A DNA stretch of 64,000 nucleotides from Steinernema hermaphroditum (taxonomy: Eukaryota > Nematoda > Chromadorea > Rhabditida > Steinernematidae): positions 13,640,001 through 13,704,000 of the forward strand of contig CM059625.1 of NCBI GenBank assembly GCA_030435675.1, given 5' to 3'. Below, one piece after another: positions 45,317 through 58,030 of the stretch. Each line of letters opens with the position of its first letter. Positions within the stretch are counted from its first letter, which is position 1. The notes beneath the pieces are model-generated. The model was given only the letters and a program-made list of their open reading frames with translations. It had not been told where the DNA came from and did not search any database. The position numbers and the translations under genes were made by a program.

Positions 45317-45665
45317 GACAAGAGCAGAATTGAGGGTGCTGTCAGTCGGGCCTGCCGGTCAGCTGTGCGCACTTGAAAACCTATTAGCCAACTCCGATTA
45401 CTGAATCGCTCATGCGAGAATTTAGAAAAGATGAAAGCAAAACAAGCCAACTATCTTAAAATGCGAAATGAGTCTTTGCATCAGTCCTATATGCAAAGGA
45501 TTTAAGTCGACAAGCATCGTGCTATGATCAGTACGGCTGGAATCTGCAATCCCTTTGTTGTAATTGACGACTCCCGTTTTCTTTTTTTTGTTTGTCTGTT
45601 CTCATCCTTAGGTGCACAGAGTAAGCTCAAATCGACCGATTTATCGCAATGAGTTCTTGTTTCAG

Positions 45666-45958
45666 ACGATGTTCAACAATTGTTAATTGAACCACAGCTA
45701 CTCGCCCTCCGTCATGTTTCTGAAAAGGAATGCAAAAGGTTCATTCGTATCCCCTCATACCATACCTGCACTGAAAAACATCCTGAGTACGGTGTTTGTC
45801 ACGGGGCCGAAAGTGGAGTAATAGTTGCGAGAGCGCAAGCTGATATGCGTAATTTTATTCCAATTTTTGCCAGTAAACAACTATGCGAACGTTATCAAGC
45901 AAACCGACGTATATTTGAAGACGTTGAGCGTATAAAAACTCGGAGCGATAACACCTAA
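45666..45958 (+). CDS. unrecognised open exon-like frame
   Basis: After a strong TTGTTTCAG acceptor an open frame of 96 codons runs to TAA (QLLIEPQLLALRHVSEKEC, SYHTCTEKHPEYGVCHG, IFASKQLCERYQANRRIFED). Composition is protein-like, with four cysteines and two histidines clustered in its middle. I recognise no family and found no upstream exon with confidence. It may be the last exon of an unknown gene or a relic. Confidence 0.3.
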
Positions 45959-48900
45959 CCACCGACCTATGTCTCAGTGTGTGCCTTATTTTCTATTGGC
46001 GAAGTAGATAAAAGATCTCAGCTTGCTTCTATATTAATAAGGGCACTGATCATATCAGATGAATTTCTCAACAGAAATAACGTTTAATCAGAGATAACCG
46101 TATTGTGGTAAGAGATCGGGGAGCGCTCATCCAATATACATTCTGGTAAATGTTCTGTTAATTGAGTCCTTCCCTTGTTTCTTTAAACCTAGCGCCGATT
46201 TGTGACAACGCTTTAAGAGAAAGAATTCTGATCCGTCACGTCACGTTAGGAATCCGCTTCTTCCGTCACAGTGCTTGACCGTTTAGTGCTTTCCAAATAG
46301 TGCTTTTGCACAATTGGACATGTACTCAAACTCGCTACGTCAAGCAGCTGCTCAACACGATAAACAACACGTTAGTTTTCCTTTCACCGTAGAACAGAGA
46401 TCGCATATCGTAGAACAACATGGGACACTTTCTTACTTTTCCTGTGCTCTATCCAAGCCAATCTTCCGCGTTATTGTGTTCTTGGACTATCGCACATCTT
46501 GCGGAGACCTCATCTTGTAGGAGTTGCAATTAGTCGACCCAATTAAGTTGCCCTTAATTGCACTTCTGTTGCACTCTGTTACTGGGATCTGCGTCAATGC
46601 AAATTTAAAATATCTGTTAATAAGAGCCTTACGAGTGTGGCGCACACAAAGTTAGTACGTCTGTTAAATTTGTAGTATCCTTTGTTCGCCCTTTCTCGAT
46701 TCCGCTTCAAAAAGGAGAGAGATCGTCATTCGACTGTTCCTACCTCCACCGTTCCCCTCTCCCTTGCGCGGTTCGATGGAGATAGCTTGAGACTGCTGCG
46801 GCTGACGTCGGTCGACTTTCGTCATGCGTATACGGTAAGCAGCTTTCTTTGTTCGTTTCGTAAGTGGCTGGATGGGTTGGCAATCGTGAGTGGCTTGACT
46901 GAAGTCGATGGGATATTTAGGATTCACACCTGCTTAGCCTAAAGCGGCCGCTTTACGCAATCGCAAAAACCCTAAGTAAGTCGTTGATCTCACTATGCTG
47001 TGGTACATTGCTGGATTCTTAGGTGAGTTGCGAACGTAAGTATTTCGTATTTAAGTTAACGTAGCTACGGTTATATGAGTAAAAGTTCGGATAAATAAAT
47101 TAAACATACATAAAAATTCAGATGTAAAAAGTGCATTGAATTCTTGAATTAGAGGTGGAAACAAAAATTAAGAAGCACACTAACGACAACGAGAAAAGCT
47201 ATTGTTCAGCTGTGGTAATATAGAGAGGACTGGGTCGAACAACTTTGTACTTGCTCCCAAATTTATCTAAAAGCTGTATAACGACCTATGCCATCGATTA
47301 GTAAAAGTTTCTGTGACTAGAGTAATGACAGTTCTATAACTAGAGTCGCCCTTTCAGATAGCTTTAGTGAAAAGGCCATTTCCAACCATACAAATAAACT
47401 CTTGTACAGGGCGCTTTTAGGGAGTGGTTTAAAGGAATCTATCCATTTTAAAACTCTAGCGATTCTTTACCTGCTCAAGCACGTAACCTTTCCAATTGCT
47501 TTCTGCTAACCTTTGTCTGCACTTAGATCATATTATCTCTATCAATTTGAAGGTCCCTTACATGGACACAGAAATTTAAACGCTGTGAAAGGTTCCCTTC
47601 ATCAAAGACTTACAAAAAGTCTTGCATTCAAAGTGCAGACATTCGCGTTCCAAATTGTGTTTTTCTTTGACCTTTAAAATTTGTAGAAGCCGACCAGTTT
47701 AGCGATAGGCGCAGTCTCCAGCCTTTTTCGAGATACTGTATGTTTGGCCTTTCACCCTTTCCGTCTGTTTAAGACATTGTGGTAGATAAGAATCGTTTGT
47801 TTTTACTTTCGTATGTGAGGGAGAGAATGACTCGTGAGTCATCAATTTCGCCAATAGTGATATCATGTCGTCTGAAGGTGTTTGTAAGCACGTTTTTATG
47901 CTTCACTAAAGAACATCTGTTGATCTTTTGTCAGCAGCTTCACTGTAGCCGACATCGCTCTGCTCCAACATATAACAACTGCTCAATGCGGATGAAAGTG
48001 TGCGGCACTCGATCGCGCTAAACTCGAGCTGTTTGAAGCAAAAGGTTCGACCACAATCCGTCAGTTTCAGATGACTGTCAAGGTAAACGACTAGGTACAG
48101 CTACCCATGTTATTATCTCTCTAAGCCGAAAGATTTGCTTGGTAATCACTATTCACCATTATACACATTAGGCACAGCGGTCTTTTGCCTTCTAAGTCGG
48201 TGTGTAATTACATCGATGAATTTATGTGTCACTCAATGCAATCATAAAAAGTTAATCGAATGCGCCTTATCTTGATTGAATCAGGAAGATCTCCACCTGG
48301 CACATTTTATTTCAGCAAACTCATTGTCACATTTGTTATTTGCGTATATATGAGGGAACAAGTTCCGTCTTGCCAGCCCAGGCTTTCGCTCATACCGGCC
48401 TCCTGATAAACGAGCTGGAATTCTTTATTTGTTTTGTACGTGTGGAAGCGGCGCCTTTCCGTCTTCACGTCAAAGAAGCACCTGCAGATTCCACTTCCCG
48501 ACGCACAATTCCTCAGGGTCCCGGGTGGCCTCATGAAATGTTAATGAGTTGCATACCGTTCCCGTCGCCAAGTGAGTAAATGCCTTGAGCATAGACAAAG
48601 ACGGCTAGTGAATTTTACATACATTCCGCAACAAAAGAAGCATAGGTTCACACCGAAAATTAGATTAGTCATCGGGTAAAAACGATTTGTTCTGTGCGTC
48701 ACATTGTCGTCTCTTCATATCTGACAGATAGGAGCGATCTGAGACGTTTGCGAAATAACGCACCGCACGGCGTTGGCGTCACTTTTGAACAAGTCGCGCT
48801 GCTCCTGCTGCGGAAGCGGTGAGCTTTCTCATCATCATCCGTGGGAAAGAAAGGTGGTGCCTGTGCAGATGGACCACTCTGCAAGGTGACTAATCACGGG

Positions 48901-51900
48901 AATACTACTGTGTGCTACGGTACGCTTGGTAACCAAAGGGTGCGGGGAGTTTTTGCACCTTTGATAGCTTTCAGCAGACGTTTATAAGTTATGTTAAATT
49001 ACTTTTTCTAAGCTTGATAGGCATCTTAGAATTCACGTTTCTTTTCGAAATGTCAGTCAAAGCATATATGTTAATCGTGGCGCCAGAACAATTACGCATT
49101 CTCCTAGCCTTGCTCTGTTGTCTTTCAGAAGGAGGGGAGGCGAAGGCAATGTACTCGCACTGGTTCCGCCTTTAAATCGGCGAGTTGACCAGATTGTAGG
49201 ATCCGAGTTCAAAGGGAAGGTTCTTGGATATAACGTGCTCCTCGATTGTAGTGTGCTTGTACTTTTCCTTCGGATTTTTGTGTTCGTGAAGTACAATTAA
49301 TATCATTAAAGTGCGTGTGATAAATTCGGCTCAGTTTTTTCTGTCGTCATTTCTTCGACCTTTTCTTATAGTGAGGTTGGCTCTCCGCGACTCTACTTAT
49401 TCACCTTCACGTTTTAAGCTGCGTGATTACGTGACCTGGGATGTCCTCTGTCATATAATCAGAACTATCGTGCCACGCTTAGTCTAAAGTAACATGGTTT
49501 TGCTATGTTCTTGACTTTGTGAACCGTCGCTCGCTTTCTTTTAAATTTTCGACGGCGAGACTTTTATATCCTGAGACCAGCTAAGGGCACAACAAACCAC
49601 AATCTATTGCATTTGGACCTCCTGGACCACCATTACAATCACTATCAATCTGCATCGGTTGTTGACAAATATTGTGTTTGTTGCTCACGGTACTGTGTAA
49701 ACAAACGTTGATCTGAAGGGTCTAACACTAGTTACAGTTTAACCATCGTTTTCGGATATATACATTCTCGCTGCAAAGAATAGGCTATCACCTCTCTCTA
49801 TGGCTGTAGTCTCTTTGTTTCTTTGGTAGTTGTAAGAACCGAAATTTGATATTCAAGGTATCTACCGTCCGGCACAAAATTGCAGACTGCACACAGTCAC
49901 ATGCCAACAGGTTTGTGTCATATTTCCTCAAATCGCGAGTCACAAGATGGTTCTGGATTCCCACGTCCATGAACGGCCTAAGTGAGTTCGCATGCCCAGC
50001 CATTTCACTCTAGTGTGCTCCTACCGTATTGGCTCCAGATCTCCGGAAGGCTGAGCCTTCCAATTCAACAGGCCCCCGAGGGTCAGATGCGAGCTGCGAA
50101 CACCTGTCGCATCGGTCGGTATTTCCATGGCGATAAAAGGTAATTACTCCCCGAAAGTGGTCTCTTAGCGCTTCGAGGCGTTTATAATGACTTCGCAGCC
50201 CCCTCCGAATTTAGAAGCTCGCATTTTTTATTGATGAGGGTCATACATCCTAGAGGTAGTACCAGCATAACCAATACGAACTAATTGCTACCATTGGAGT
50301 AATCAACCATTTGTGGGACATCCAGCAATTGTGATAATTGTGGGTAAGTAGTCTCTGGAGTTTTAAGCGATCTTTGCGCTTATTCCGATAATTTCACAGA
50401 TTTGGAATTACCACAATCCCCAAGGAGAATCGTTTCAGCAAGTGCAAAAGGAAAGAGTATCTCGTGATAATCCGTTTCCTTGATGACGGCTTCATATCCG
50501 CTTACTCGCTTACAAAGGCTCTTGTATACGGTAGCTAAGAGGCCCTCTCGTGATCTTGTTTTGCGCGACAACGAAAAGCTCCGCCTTTAACGTCGTTTAA
50601 TATTCACAGGTGAAAAATTACCGTATTATAAAAAAGCCTCGAAGTGAGGAGGTATTCACACGAAGGAGATTGACTCGTGTGGCTGTGTCTGTATCATAAC
50701 AATATATCAAATAAAATGCTACTCCCACCGACCTCCATTTTTTGTGCCAATTTAAAGATTGCATCGCTTCTAAGTTCACCGAATGACATTCATTATTTGC
50801 TCTATGTCTGAAACGTTCAGATCGGTCACTTTTCAAACAGCGCTTCTTTTCGTGCCGAATCGCAACAGTGAGTCAGCGAACCTTGCCCCAATCTCGTGTT
50901 GTCGGCGATCGAAAGACAGCGGAGCGTCTTCGGAGCTCGAGTTATCACTCCAGCTCCTTCCGACTCGGCAATGATAACCGTGCACTCAACGCCACCGCGC
51001 TCCCTCGACTGGCACTCCCGTGCTCCGCCGCATGGAACGCGACGCCGGGCGCCCTCCCAAAAGGCCGTTTTTACGCGCATCGAACTTTTTGTATTTTCTA
51101 TTGTACCACTGAAGCGTGTTTTAATTGCATTAACAATTGCCACAGCAACGATCGTGCCAAGACCCGTATTTGTTCGAAACACGTCATTATATTGACTGAC
51201 GATCGACGGACACGAGATAGACCCGATGAGCACAAGGGACAGGCCGGGGACGAAGGACGCTTGTGGATCGGACGGAACGGGCATCCTTTGTCGCCGCCGC
51301 TGCAGCGCCTGCCGACGATGGTGTCGCGTGGGCGACCATCTCTGAGCGTCTTTTGTCCAAATTTGGTAGTGCGCCGGGCGCGTCGCCGGAGAAGCGGCGC
51401 CGATGAATCAGCGCTTTCATCGATTGTGTCTCTATTTCTTCAGATCGATTTTTCTCACATTGTTTTTGTAAGTGTTACCGCGTACTATCCAAGCGACAAC
51501 GTCTTGCGTAATCTTTGTTTGTTATCTTCTGACGCCTCGATGTTTGTAGATTTACTTCTACTATGATCCGCCATTCAGCTTTCCGGTCAAAATTAGGACG
51601 AGTTACAACGAAGCCGGCCTTTTCAAAAAGCTTTTTTGTTTTTCCGCTCAATCAGCCAACGTGCAGTCAGCTGTTGACGATATGGGGTCAGCGTAAACAC
51701 AGTTTGAAGACCTTTTGATCGAAATTTGAAAACGTCTTGCGGAAAGACGGTGAACGGCCATCACACTGCTGTTAGTGATTGCGACCTAAAAACTGACTCG
51801 ATTTTTGTTTTCTTATCACGAAGTCGTTCGATGCGATGACTCATCGCTTTCAATCAGAGAATGTTCTAAAACGGGTGCGACTTTCTATGCTTTCGAAGAA

Positions 51901-52798
51901 TTGAATGATGCGCTTGCTCGATGGTAGAGGATAAATCAAATACTTATTTCCTGGACCTGTCTTCTATTCTCTCTTCGTAATCTGAGAGAATTGTATTTTT
52001 CAGAAGCGGGCCGACTATTTGCGCGGAGCATCACTAATCCCGATTTACTCATCACGGAAAGGCTCACGTGACACCGTTCTAGGGATCTTTGAGCACCTAG
52101 CTTGGCGGTCAGTGAGCAGAAGTTCCAGTTTCTGTTTACTGTTCTCTAGGCACTGTTTTAGGCTATTCACGGAAGAACTGAGTAGAAGCGGAGCTAGTAA
52201 GAATACTTTCGGTTTTTGTTTATTTTTAGGCCTCAAAGTATTGTAGTTTTTCCAGCTTTCCACGCGCTTTTCACGGAAAACTGCAAAGATGCTCTTAAAG
52301 AATGAATCAACCAATTAGCGTGGATCAATGCCCTGAAGAAAGCAGTAAGTTCCTATTAACGCAGCAGCAAGTAATAGCGTTACTCCAATTTATACGTCTC
52401 CCGGCTGTGTAATGACTACTATTGCCCAAAATTTTATTTTTACCCCCGAGATGGCTACTCTCTCTCGTGATCTTGTCTATTCAAACTAAGCCGCGTCGTG
52501 CTCTCCTTTCCCATCGTTACCTTAGTGTTAGCCATGCGTGAAGTCGACTTCTTTCAGTTGTGCCCTCTCCGACGGAGGAATCTCACTCTCACATAAATTC
52601 GCCACTTTCGTTTGCTTCGGGTTCCCTCCCTAAAAGACTTACTTCCTCGCCCTAGCACTCATGTCTTATGTGCTCGGTTAATCCGACCACAAGTAATGCG
52701 AAAGTGAAACTGTCGTCGTTCTCGTTCTCGAAAAAGAAATTACCTGTGCTTTTCCACTTTGTCCGAAGGTGCGTTTGCCGCCCATTCGCTCAGTATCA
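45959..52798. other. long apparently gene-free stretch
   Basis: About 6.8 kb show short frames only. A short exon-like start MDMYSNSLRQAAAQHDKQH at 46314 ends in GTTAGT, but no partner was found. A GC-rich, coding-like patch at about 51200-51420 (frame with AAAAAPADDGVAWATISERL) could be an upstream exon of the phosphatase gene. No RNA gene or repeat array is seen. Confidence 0.35.
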
Positions 52799-54993
52799 AT
52801 GACTACGCACGTATTCAGGAACCTCTTCCCCAGTAAAACTTACGAAGATCCGATGCCTCCGAATAATACTGTTGCCATGGAGGAGATTCTAAATGAGTTC
52901 ATTGAGAAAGAGAGTAAACTCGACGCGCCCATGATCGCCAACGAATTCAATGTAGGTGAATGGAGAAGATAGACTGGTCAATTGCTTTATTACCTACAGA
53001 TGATTCGAGTGGAACAGGAGTCATGGCGGTTGCCCGGAAGTGCCTATACCTGCATGATAGGGCGCAAGCCCGGCCACATCATCCGAAATCGCTACAGAGA
53101 CATCCTTCCGTGTAAGTGTTAGGCAGTTTTACAATTAACTCGCTGAGCCGAATACAGAAACAAAATTCCCATCTCAAAATTCAGTGAAGTGAGAAAGTCC
53201 GGTTATGGAAATCATAAGCACTTTCGGGAGCAGACCACTGAGAGAGTGCGGTGATTCAAAAATCATAAGTGAAGTGAACAATTTTCCTAGGAAATGTAGC
53301 TTACTATCACGTATGCGATGGGGCTAGTCGAAGCACTATAGCACACTCGTGACTTAGCGTATATGGGGTGCATGAGTAGCAAACCTAATCCTAGTAGCTT
53401 CAACAGCGATACTAAGAGCACCACACGCAATGACTCCTTCGTTAAATAGTTGCTATTTAGACGACAGCAACCGCGTCAAACTGCGTCCCGAGCCTGAGGA
53501 TGCGATCCTCGAAGAAGACGAGGAAGACGGATATATCAACGCGTCGCACGTCGCGCTCCCGAACAGCAAGTACACCTACATCGCCGCCCAAGCGCCGCTT
53601 CAGTCCACTCTCAATGACTGGTGGAGGATGATTTTCCAAAACGACATCTATCTGATTGTGATGCTCTGCAAACTAGTGGAAAAGGGAATGGTAAGGGAAC
53701 GGCAAGCGGCAAGTGAGAGAAAAAATGAATTTAGCCGAAGTGCCAACGGTACTATCCGAGCGAGGTGAACGCTCCGGAAGAGTTTGGCGGCTTCCACATC
53801 GAAATCACCAAAGAGGAGACGTTCCACGAGTACGTATCCCGAGTGCTTCGCGTGCGTCACCCGGAAACCGGCGAGGAGAGATTAATCACGCAGCTGCACT
53901 ACAGCGAGTGGCCCGACCACGGTTGTCCGGACGGTGAAAAACAAGTGCTCGAAATGATCGAGCTCATGTGCGAGATTCACGCGGCGAATCCATCCACCAT
54001 CCTTATCCACTGCAGGTGGGGCTTTCATTCAGTCATAAACACGACACTAGAGCGCCTTCGGCGACGCGACTCTGTGGGAGGGATAAAGCTTGTTTTCGTA
54101 AGAATCTCATCAAGAACAACGGCGATCCATTATGTACGCCCAGGAAATTGATGTTCTTCCGTAGAGCTCGTCGGACTAATCAAAAAAAATTAAACGTAAG
54201 GGACAAAAATTAATGCCTACCCTTAATTGTAGAATACTTACATATAACAATTTTAGTGCTGGATGTGGACGCACCGGAACAATCATTGCAATCAACGCAG
54301 TCAGAGAACAAATCCTGGCGAAGGTAGTCACTTGAAGTCCGCGCCTACAATCAAAGCGACAAACCATTTCAGACTATTACTCATCTCAACCTTTACGATC
54401 TAGTCATCGAACTACGACGAACACGACTCAGCATGGTGCAAACGGCGGATCAGTATCAGTTTCTACACAAATGCGTTGTCTTCTACTGTCAGCGCTATCT
54501 CGACTCCGTTTCCAACGGCACCAACGGAAAACCAATCGAATATGTCGAGTTGGAGGAGCGTGAAAACGGCACGGAGTCCAAAGAAGGTAATTATCGTTGC
54601 GGCCATATTGTGTCTCTACGAGGTAACACGAACACTAACAGCGACTACAAGTGCCGAGAGAAAACCTCACTTTTGCGTTATTTCTTCCAAAAACAGGACA
54701 TGACTCAGAGCGTTAATACGCGTGCACTCATGCGTGCTACTTGTTCTCTACGATTATAACATAAATGACATTCAGATTCATCCGAATCGTCCGATAAGCA
54801 GAATTCATCTGAATCCGATGGTGAATCATCGTCGTCATCTACTGTTTCTATAAGTACGAACAACGACCAAGGAAACTATAGTCATGATTTGCATCTTTTA
54901 GGTGCGAACATAGAACTAACAAAGTTGAAAGCTGAAAATGCCATCACGGTCGACGCCAACGAATCTACCGAATGCGTCATTGTGAAACTATAG
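52799..54993 (+). CDS. classical protein tyrosine phosphatase, PEST-type (PTPN12/18/22-like)
   Basis: This cytoplasmic tyrosine phosphatase is encoded by exons 52799-52951, 53000-53111, 53461-53690, 53735-54015, 54257-54323, 54373-54586 and 54776-54993, giving 424 aa. The order of PTP motifs is complete: NRYRDILPYD, DGYINASHV, YIAAQAPLQSTLNDWWRMI, KCQRYYP, the WPD loop SEWPDHG (D226), and the active site HCSAGCGRTG (C258, R264), whose codons straddle an intron. The alpha6 region (DLVIELRRTRLSMVQTADQY) resembles the PEST-PTP group. The C-terminal tail is Ser/Glu-rich. Within the last exon 54854-54901 is a stopless 48-nt segment with GTACGA/TTTTAG ends, so a 408-aa form is possible. The start ATG follows a CGCTCAG acceptor by 5 nt; an additional upstream exon cannot be excluded. 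Confidence 0.92.
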
Positions 54994-56113
54994 ATCCGTC
55001 CCCCCTTCTCGTCCCATTCCTCTGTCCTTTCACCCAATTCATTTGCCCAAACACACATCATTGTTTTGCAATAGTGACAACTCTTTCCTCTTCACTTTAT
55101 CGACAACTGATCGCAATATCGCGATCACGGGTGCATCCACAAACTCTAAAATGCTATTTCACCTAACTACAAATCATTCCTCTTCCTTCCCGATTTCCGC
55201 TCTCCCCCTTCACTTTCCCTTGGTTCATTAACCATACTGTCGGAATATGGTTGTCTCTCTTCTCAAGTCGGTTTGATGCTTCTTTGTGCAAATAATACGG
55301 ATCAAAAAATGGTCATGTGCAGCTGAATTAAAGAAATATTGACTGAACAGGCATCGTGTTTTTTCATTCTTCATTCTCTATTTTAGCGGTCACGAAAATT
55401 GGACATTAGATAAACCTAGAATGGGGAGAGCTCAAAGTTTAGAAATGTTCATTGGCTCAAACGCCACACAAACCAAGGTGTTGGTTTTTGCGACGCATTC
55501 TTGACAAGGCATCTTTTGCAGACGCTTTGCTAGACACAGACCTTGCCCAGCTTCTACGACTCATTTCTACCATGAATTTTAGCTTGCGATCTTCAAATTA
55601 TCATTGAATTTTAGTTGCTTGGTACAGAACTGTTTCAAAATGATACAATTAGTGTAAAAGTTAGCAGAGAGGAGCTCTAATTATATGATGCGTTGACAAG
55701 AATTCTTGGACTAGACCCCTTTTTTAAATTGTGGACTGGACCCGTTTTCGAATTCTGGTGTCATGTGAAAAAAGGACGTTGAAAAATAAGCCACAAATAG
55801 TAACGGATCCGTGTTCATCTACTAAATGGAGTTAATGACGTCAGTCTCTAGAATTAAATAGCGGCACGCACATTCTATTGAGCAATGAAGTTACGCTTCA
55901 GTTGTTCTCAGTCAGATCGACTACCGAATGATAACCACCGAATATTGAGGAAGATGAATTGAACACTATGCAGATAATATACCGGATTCAACCGTAGATA
56001 ACCACAACACTTAACTGAAAATTTATTTATATTTTCGACATAAAAAACACACAAATTCAACTGACAACATGTAACCGAGATCGCAATATATATTTCGTAT
56101 ATTTTTGAACGCG
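54994..56113. other. convergent intergenic region
   Basis: About 1.1 kb between the 3' ends of the phosphatase and the homeobox gene. AT-rich; no coding frame of note. Confidence 0.5.
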
Positions 56114-58030
56114 TCAGGAAAGTCTCTTCAAGCGATCCCGCTGGTAGTTTATGAACCATCTCCGAATGTCTTCCTCTCGCATGCATGTCTTCGCTTTCAT
56201 CCTTTCCATGTCACTTTCCAAAACAGCGAATGGGTCGTCCATGTTTTTGCAAAAGGTGACGACAAGACAAATGAATTGGTCGTCGTTCACGATAACCCGC
56301 CTCACTTCTTCTTCCTTGTTTTGATCCACTTTATCTTCTTCGCCCGTCTTCTCCACGCTTGCAGTTTCGGTGTTTATTGTGGGTTCGGGAGTACGGGGAA
56401 GTGCTGGAACTAAGTGTGGTATTGATGTTACCGGCGTTGGAACGGGTGCTACCGGTATCATAGCCGTCGGTATTAAGCGGGCTGTGGGTATGATCGGATT
56501 TGGGATTGGCCGAATCGGTGCTGAGTGTACCACCAGATTCTTTGTGGATCGCGAGTTTTGATCTTCCATCGGTGCCACCTTCTTCCGCGTTATTCTTTTC
56601 TTATTTTGCATCCAGTTATGCACTCTGCTGTAGTCCACACTCATTGACTGCGCGATTTCCCTCTTCGCAGCCATTCCCATTTTGGGCCTCTTCGCAAATT
56701 CCTGGTTCAAATAGTCGGTTTCTTCTTGCGTGAATCGTTTCCGCACCGTGGGGCCCACTTGAGTTGGTGTGACCTTCGGTGGCACGGCCAATACAGGATC
56801 AGGGGTTCCATCGGGCGGAGGCGTCTCGAAGGATGGTGAGATGTTCTTGTTTTCCATTTGTCCCAACATTGACTGCACGAGCGCATCAGTAAGATGCTTC
56901 AGGGAAGCGGAATCTGTTGGCGAATGTGTGCCGGCACCAGGAAGTGGAGGCGAAGAAATTTGGTGTTGAGGACCATTAGGAGGAGATTGCTTGACCAGTC
57001 GTCTCGCAATCGGTCGAACGATAGGTATTTCTCCAGGAGAAGAAGGACGCTGCTGACGAGTTCCAGACTTGGCCACAATTGCGGGATTCAACACTTTGAC
57101 CACTCGACGAGGGCCGTCCATATGTGAGAGTGCAGGAATCGGAGCGCCAGTCGCTGCATGCGTAGTGCTGCTTCCATTTTGAGGGCTTACGGCGATAGGT
57201 TTTGGAATGGTATACAATTGGTTAGAGGAGCTGATAAAGGGGGCAACATTGGAGGCTTGCTGTGGCGGGGCCACCACATAGGGCGTTAGTGGACGATTGG
57301 TGAGAGGATCACCTAATCCGGACAAAACATTACTTGTGAGATTCGAGATGGAATTAACATTTGAGTTGTTTGGGAATGACGATTCAGAAACAATACATTG
57401 GGGTGCAGCAGCTAAGATGGGATTTTGAGTATTAGGTGGAAGAACAGTCTGGCAAATACGAGGTATAGTTGGCTGATGGGGTACCGTAGTCGAGTCATAT
57501 GGAGTGACGCCAATAGGCATTGTGTTGCCATACGAGAAGTTGTGAAAGGGCCAGGGCGAAAGGTTAAAGGGAAAAGAGAAGGGGTTCACAGGAAGTTGGC
57601 TGTTTGGGCTAACTAGATGATCTGGAGAAGTCTGTGGAACGCGTTGAGGTGGCACAGATAATATGTGCTGTGTAGAAGGATGGGATTGCGTGATAACAGT
57701 AGCAAAGGCGGAAGCAGGGAAATTAGATTTAGGAGGGGGAGAGGGTTTCCTCGGACCTACGTAGTCAATAATTACGTCGGGGCCCGAAGAATCTCGAATC
57801 GAGGAATGCCCGCTTTCTTCGTTCTTCGTGACTTCATTGCACGGAGGAGGAGTTGAAGGTGCGATGGAACTGTGGGAATCGTCCGAGGAAGTGTCCAGTG
57901 GGTTCCGAGATTCGTCGCTCTCCGATTCTAAGATGCTGCTGCTTGCGGAGGCGGCTTCTTGTTCCCTTCGCAGATTCTCGAGTTCGGCGCTGCAGACGGA
58001 GGCGAGTGTCAGCAACGGACAGAGCGCCAT
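56114..58030 (-). CDS. divergent homeodomain protein with two homeodomain-like regions
   Basis: A single uninterrupted exon encodes 638 aa. Residues about 429-484 form a homeodomain: RKRFTQEETDYLNQEFAKRP, then AAKREIAQSM and recognition helix VHNWMQNKKRITRKK. Trp48, Gln50 and Asn51 positions are kept, but Phe49 is Met. The extreme C-terminus (about 582-636) looks like a second, more divergent homeodomain: DDQFICLVVTFCKNM, ERMKAKTCMREEDIRRWF then INYQRDRLKR, with Trp48/Phe49/Asn51 equivalents. The N-terminal 400 residues are Pro/Ser/Asn-rich and probably disordered. It is probably a nuclear DNA-binding protein. The ATG follows GTTTGCTTCAG by 2 nt. A second acceptor-like CTGCAG lies 40 nt inside, so the first 14 residues are uncertain. 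I cannot place it in a named homeobox class. Confidence 0.82.
   Translation of the reverse strand: MALCPLLTLASVCSAELENLRREQEAASASSSILESESDESRNPLDTSSDDSHSSIAPSTPPPCNEVTKNEESGHSSIRDSSGPDVIIDYVGPRKPSPPPKSNFPASAFATVITQSHPSTQHILSVPPQRVPQTSPDHLVSPNSQLPVNPFSFPFNLSPWPFHNFSYGNTMPIGVTPYDSTTVPHQPTIPRICQTVLPPNTQNPILAAAPQCIVSESSFPNNSNVNSISNLTSNVLSGLGDPLTNRPLTPYVVAPPQQASNVAPFISSSNQLYTIPKPIAVSPQNGSSTTHAATGAPIPALSHMDGPRRVVKVLNPAIVAKSGTRQQRPSSPGEIPIVRPIARRLVKQSPPNGPQHQISSPPLPGAGTHSPTDSASLKHLTDALVQSMLGQMENKNISPSFETPPPDGTPDPVLAVPPKVTPTQVGPTVRKRFTQEETDYLNQEFAKRPKMGMAAKREIAQSMSVDYSRVHNWMQNKKRITRKKVAPMEDQNSRSTKNLVVHSAPIRPIPNPIIPTARLIPTAMIPVAPVPTPVTSIPHLVPALPRTPEPTINTETASVEKTGEEDKVDQNKEEEVRRVIVNDDQFICLVVTFCKNMDDPFAVLESDMERMKAKTCMREEDIRRWFINYQRDRLKRLS

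Noticed and set aside
50868..51566. 232-codon plus-strand frame, longest in the gene-poor region
   Set aside because: No family motif; it runs through several GC-rich and AT-rich compositions, and other frames of the same GC-rich patch look at least as coding.
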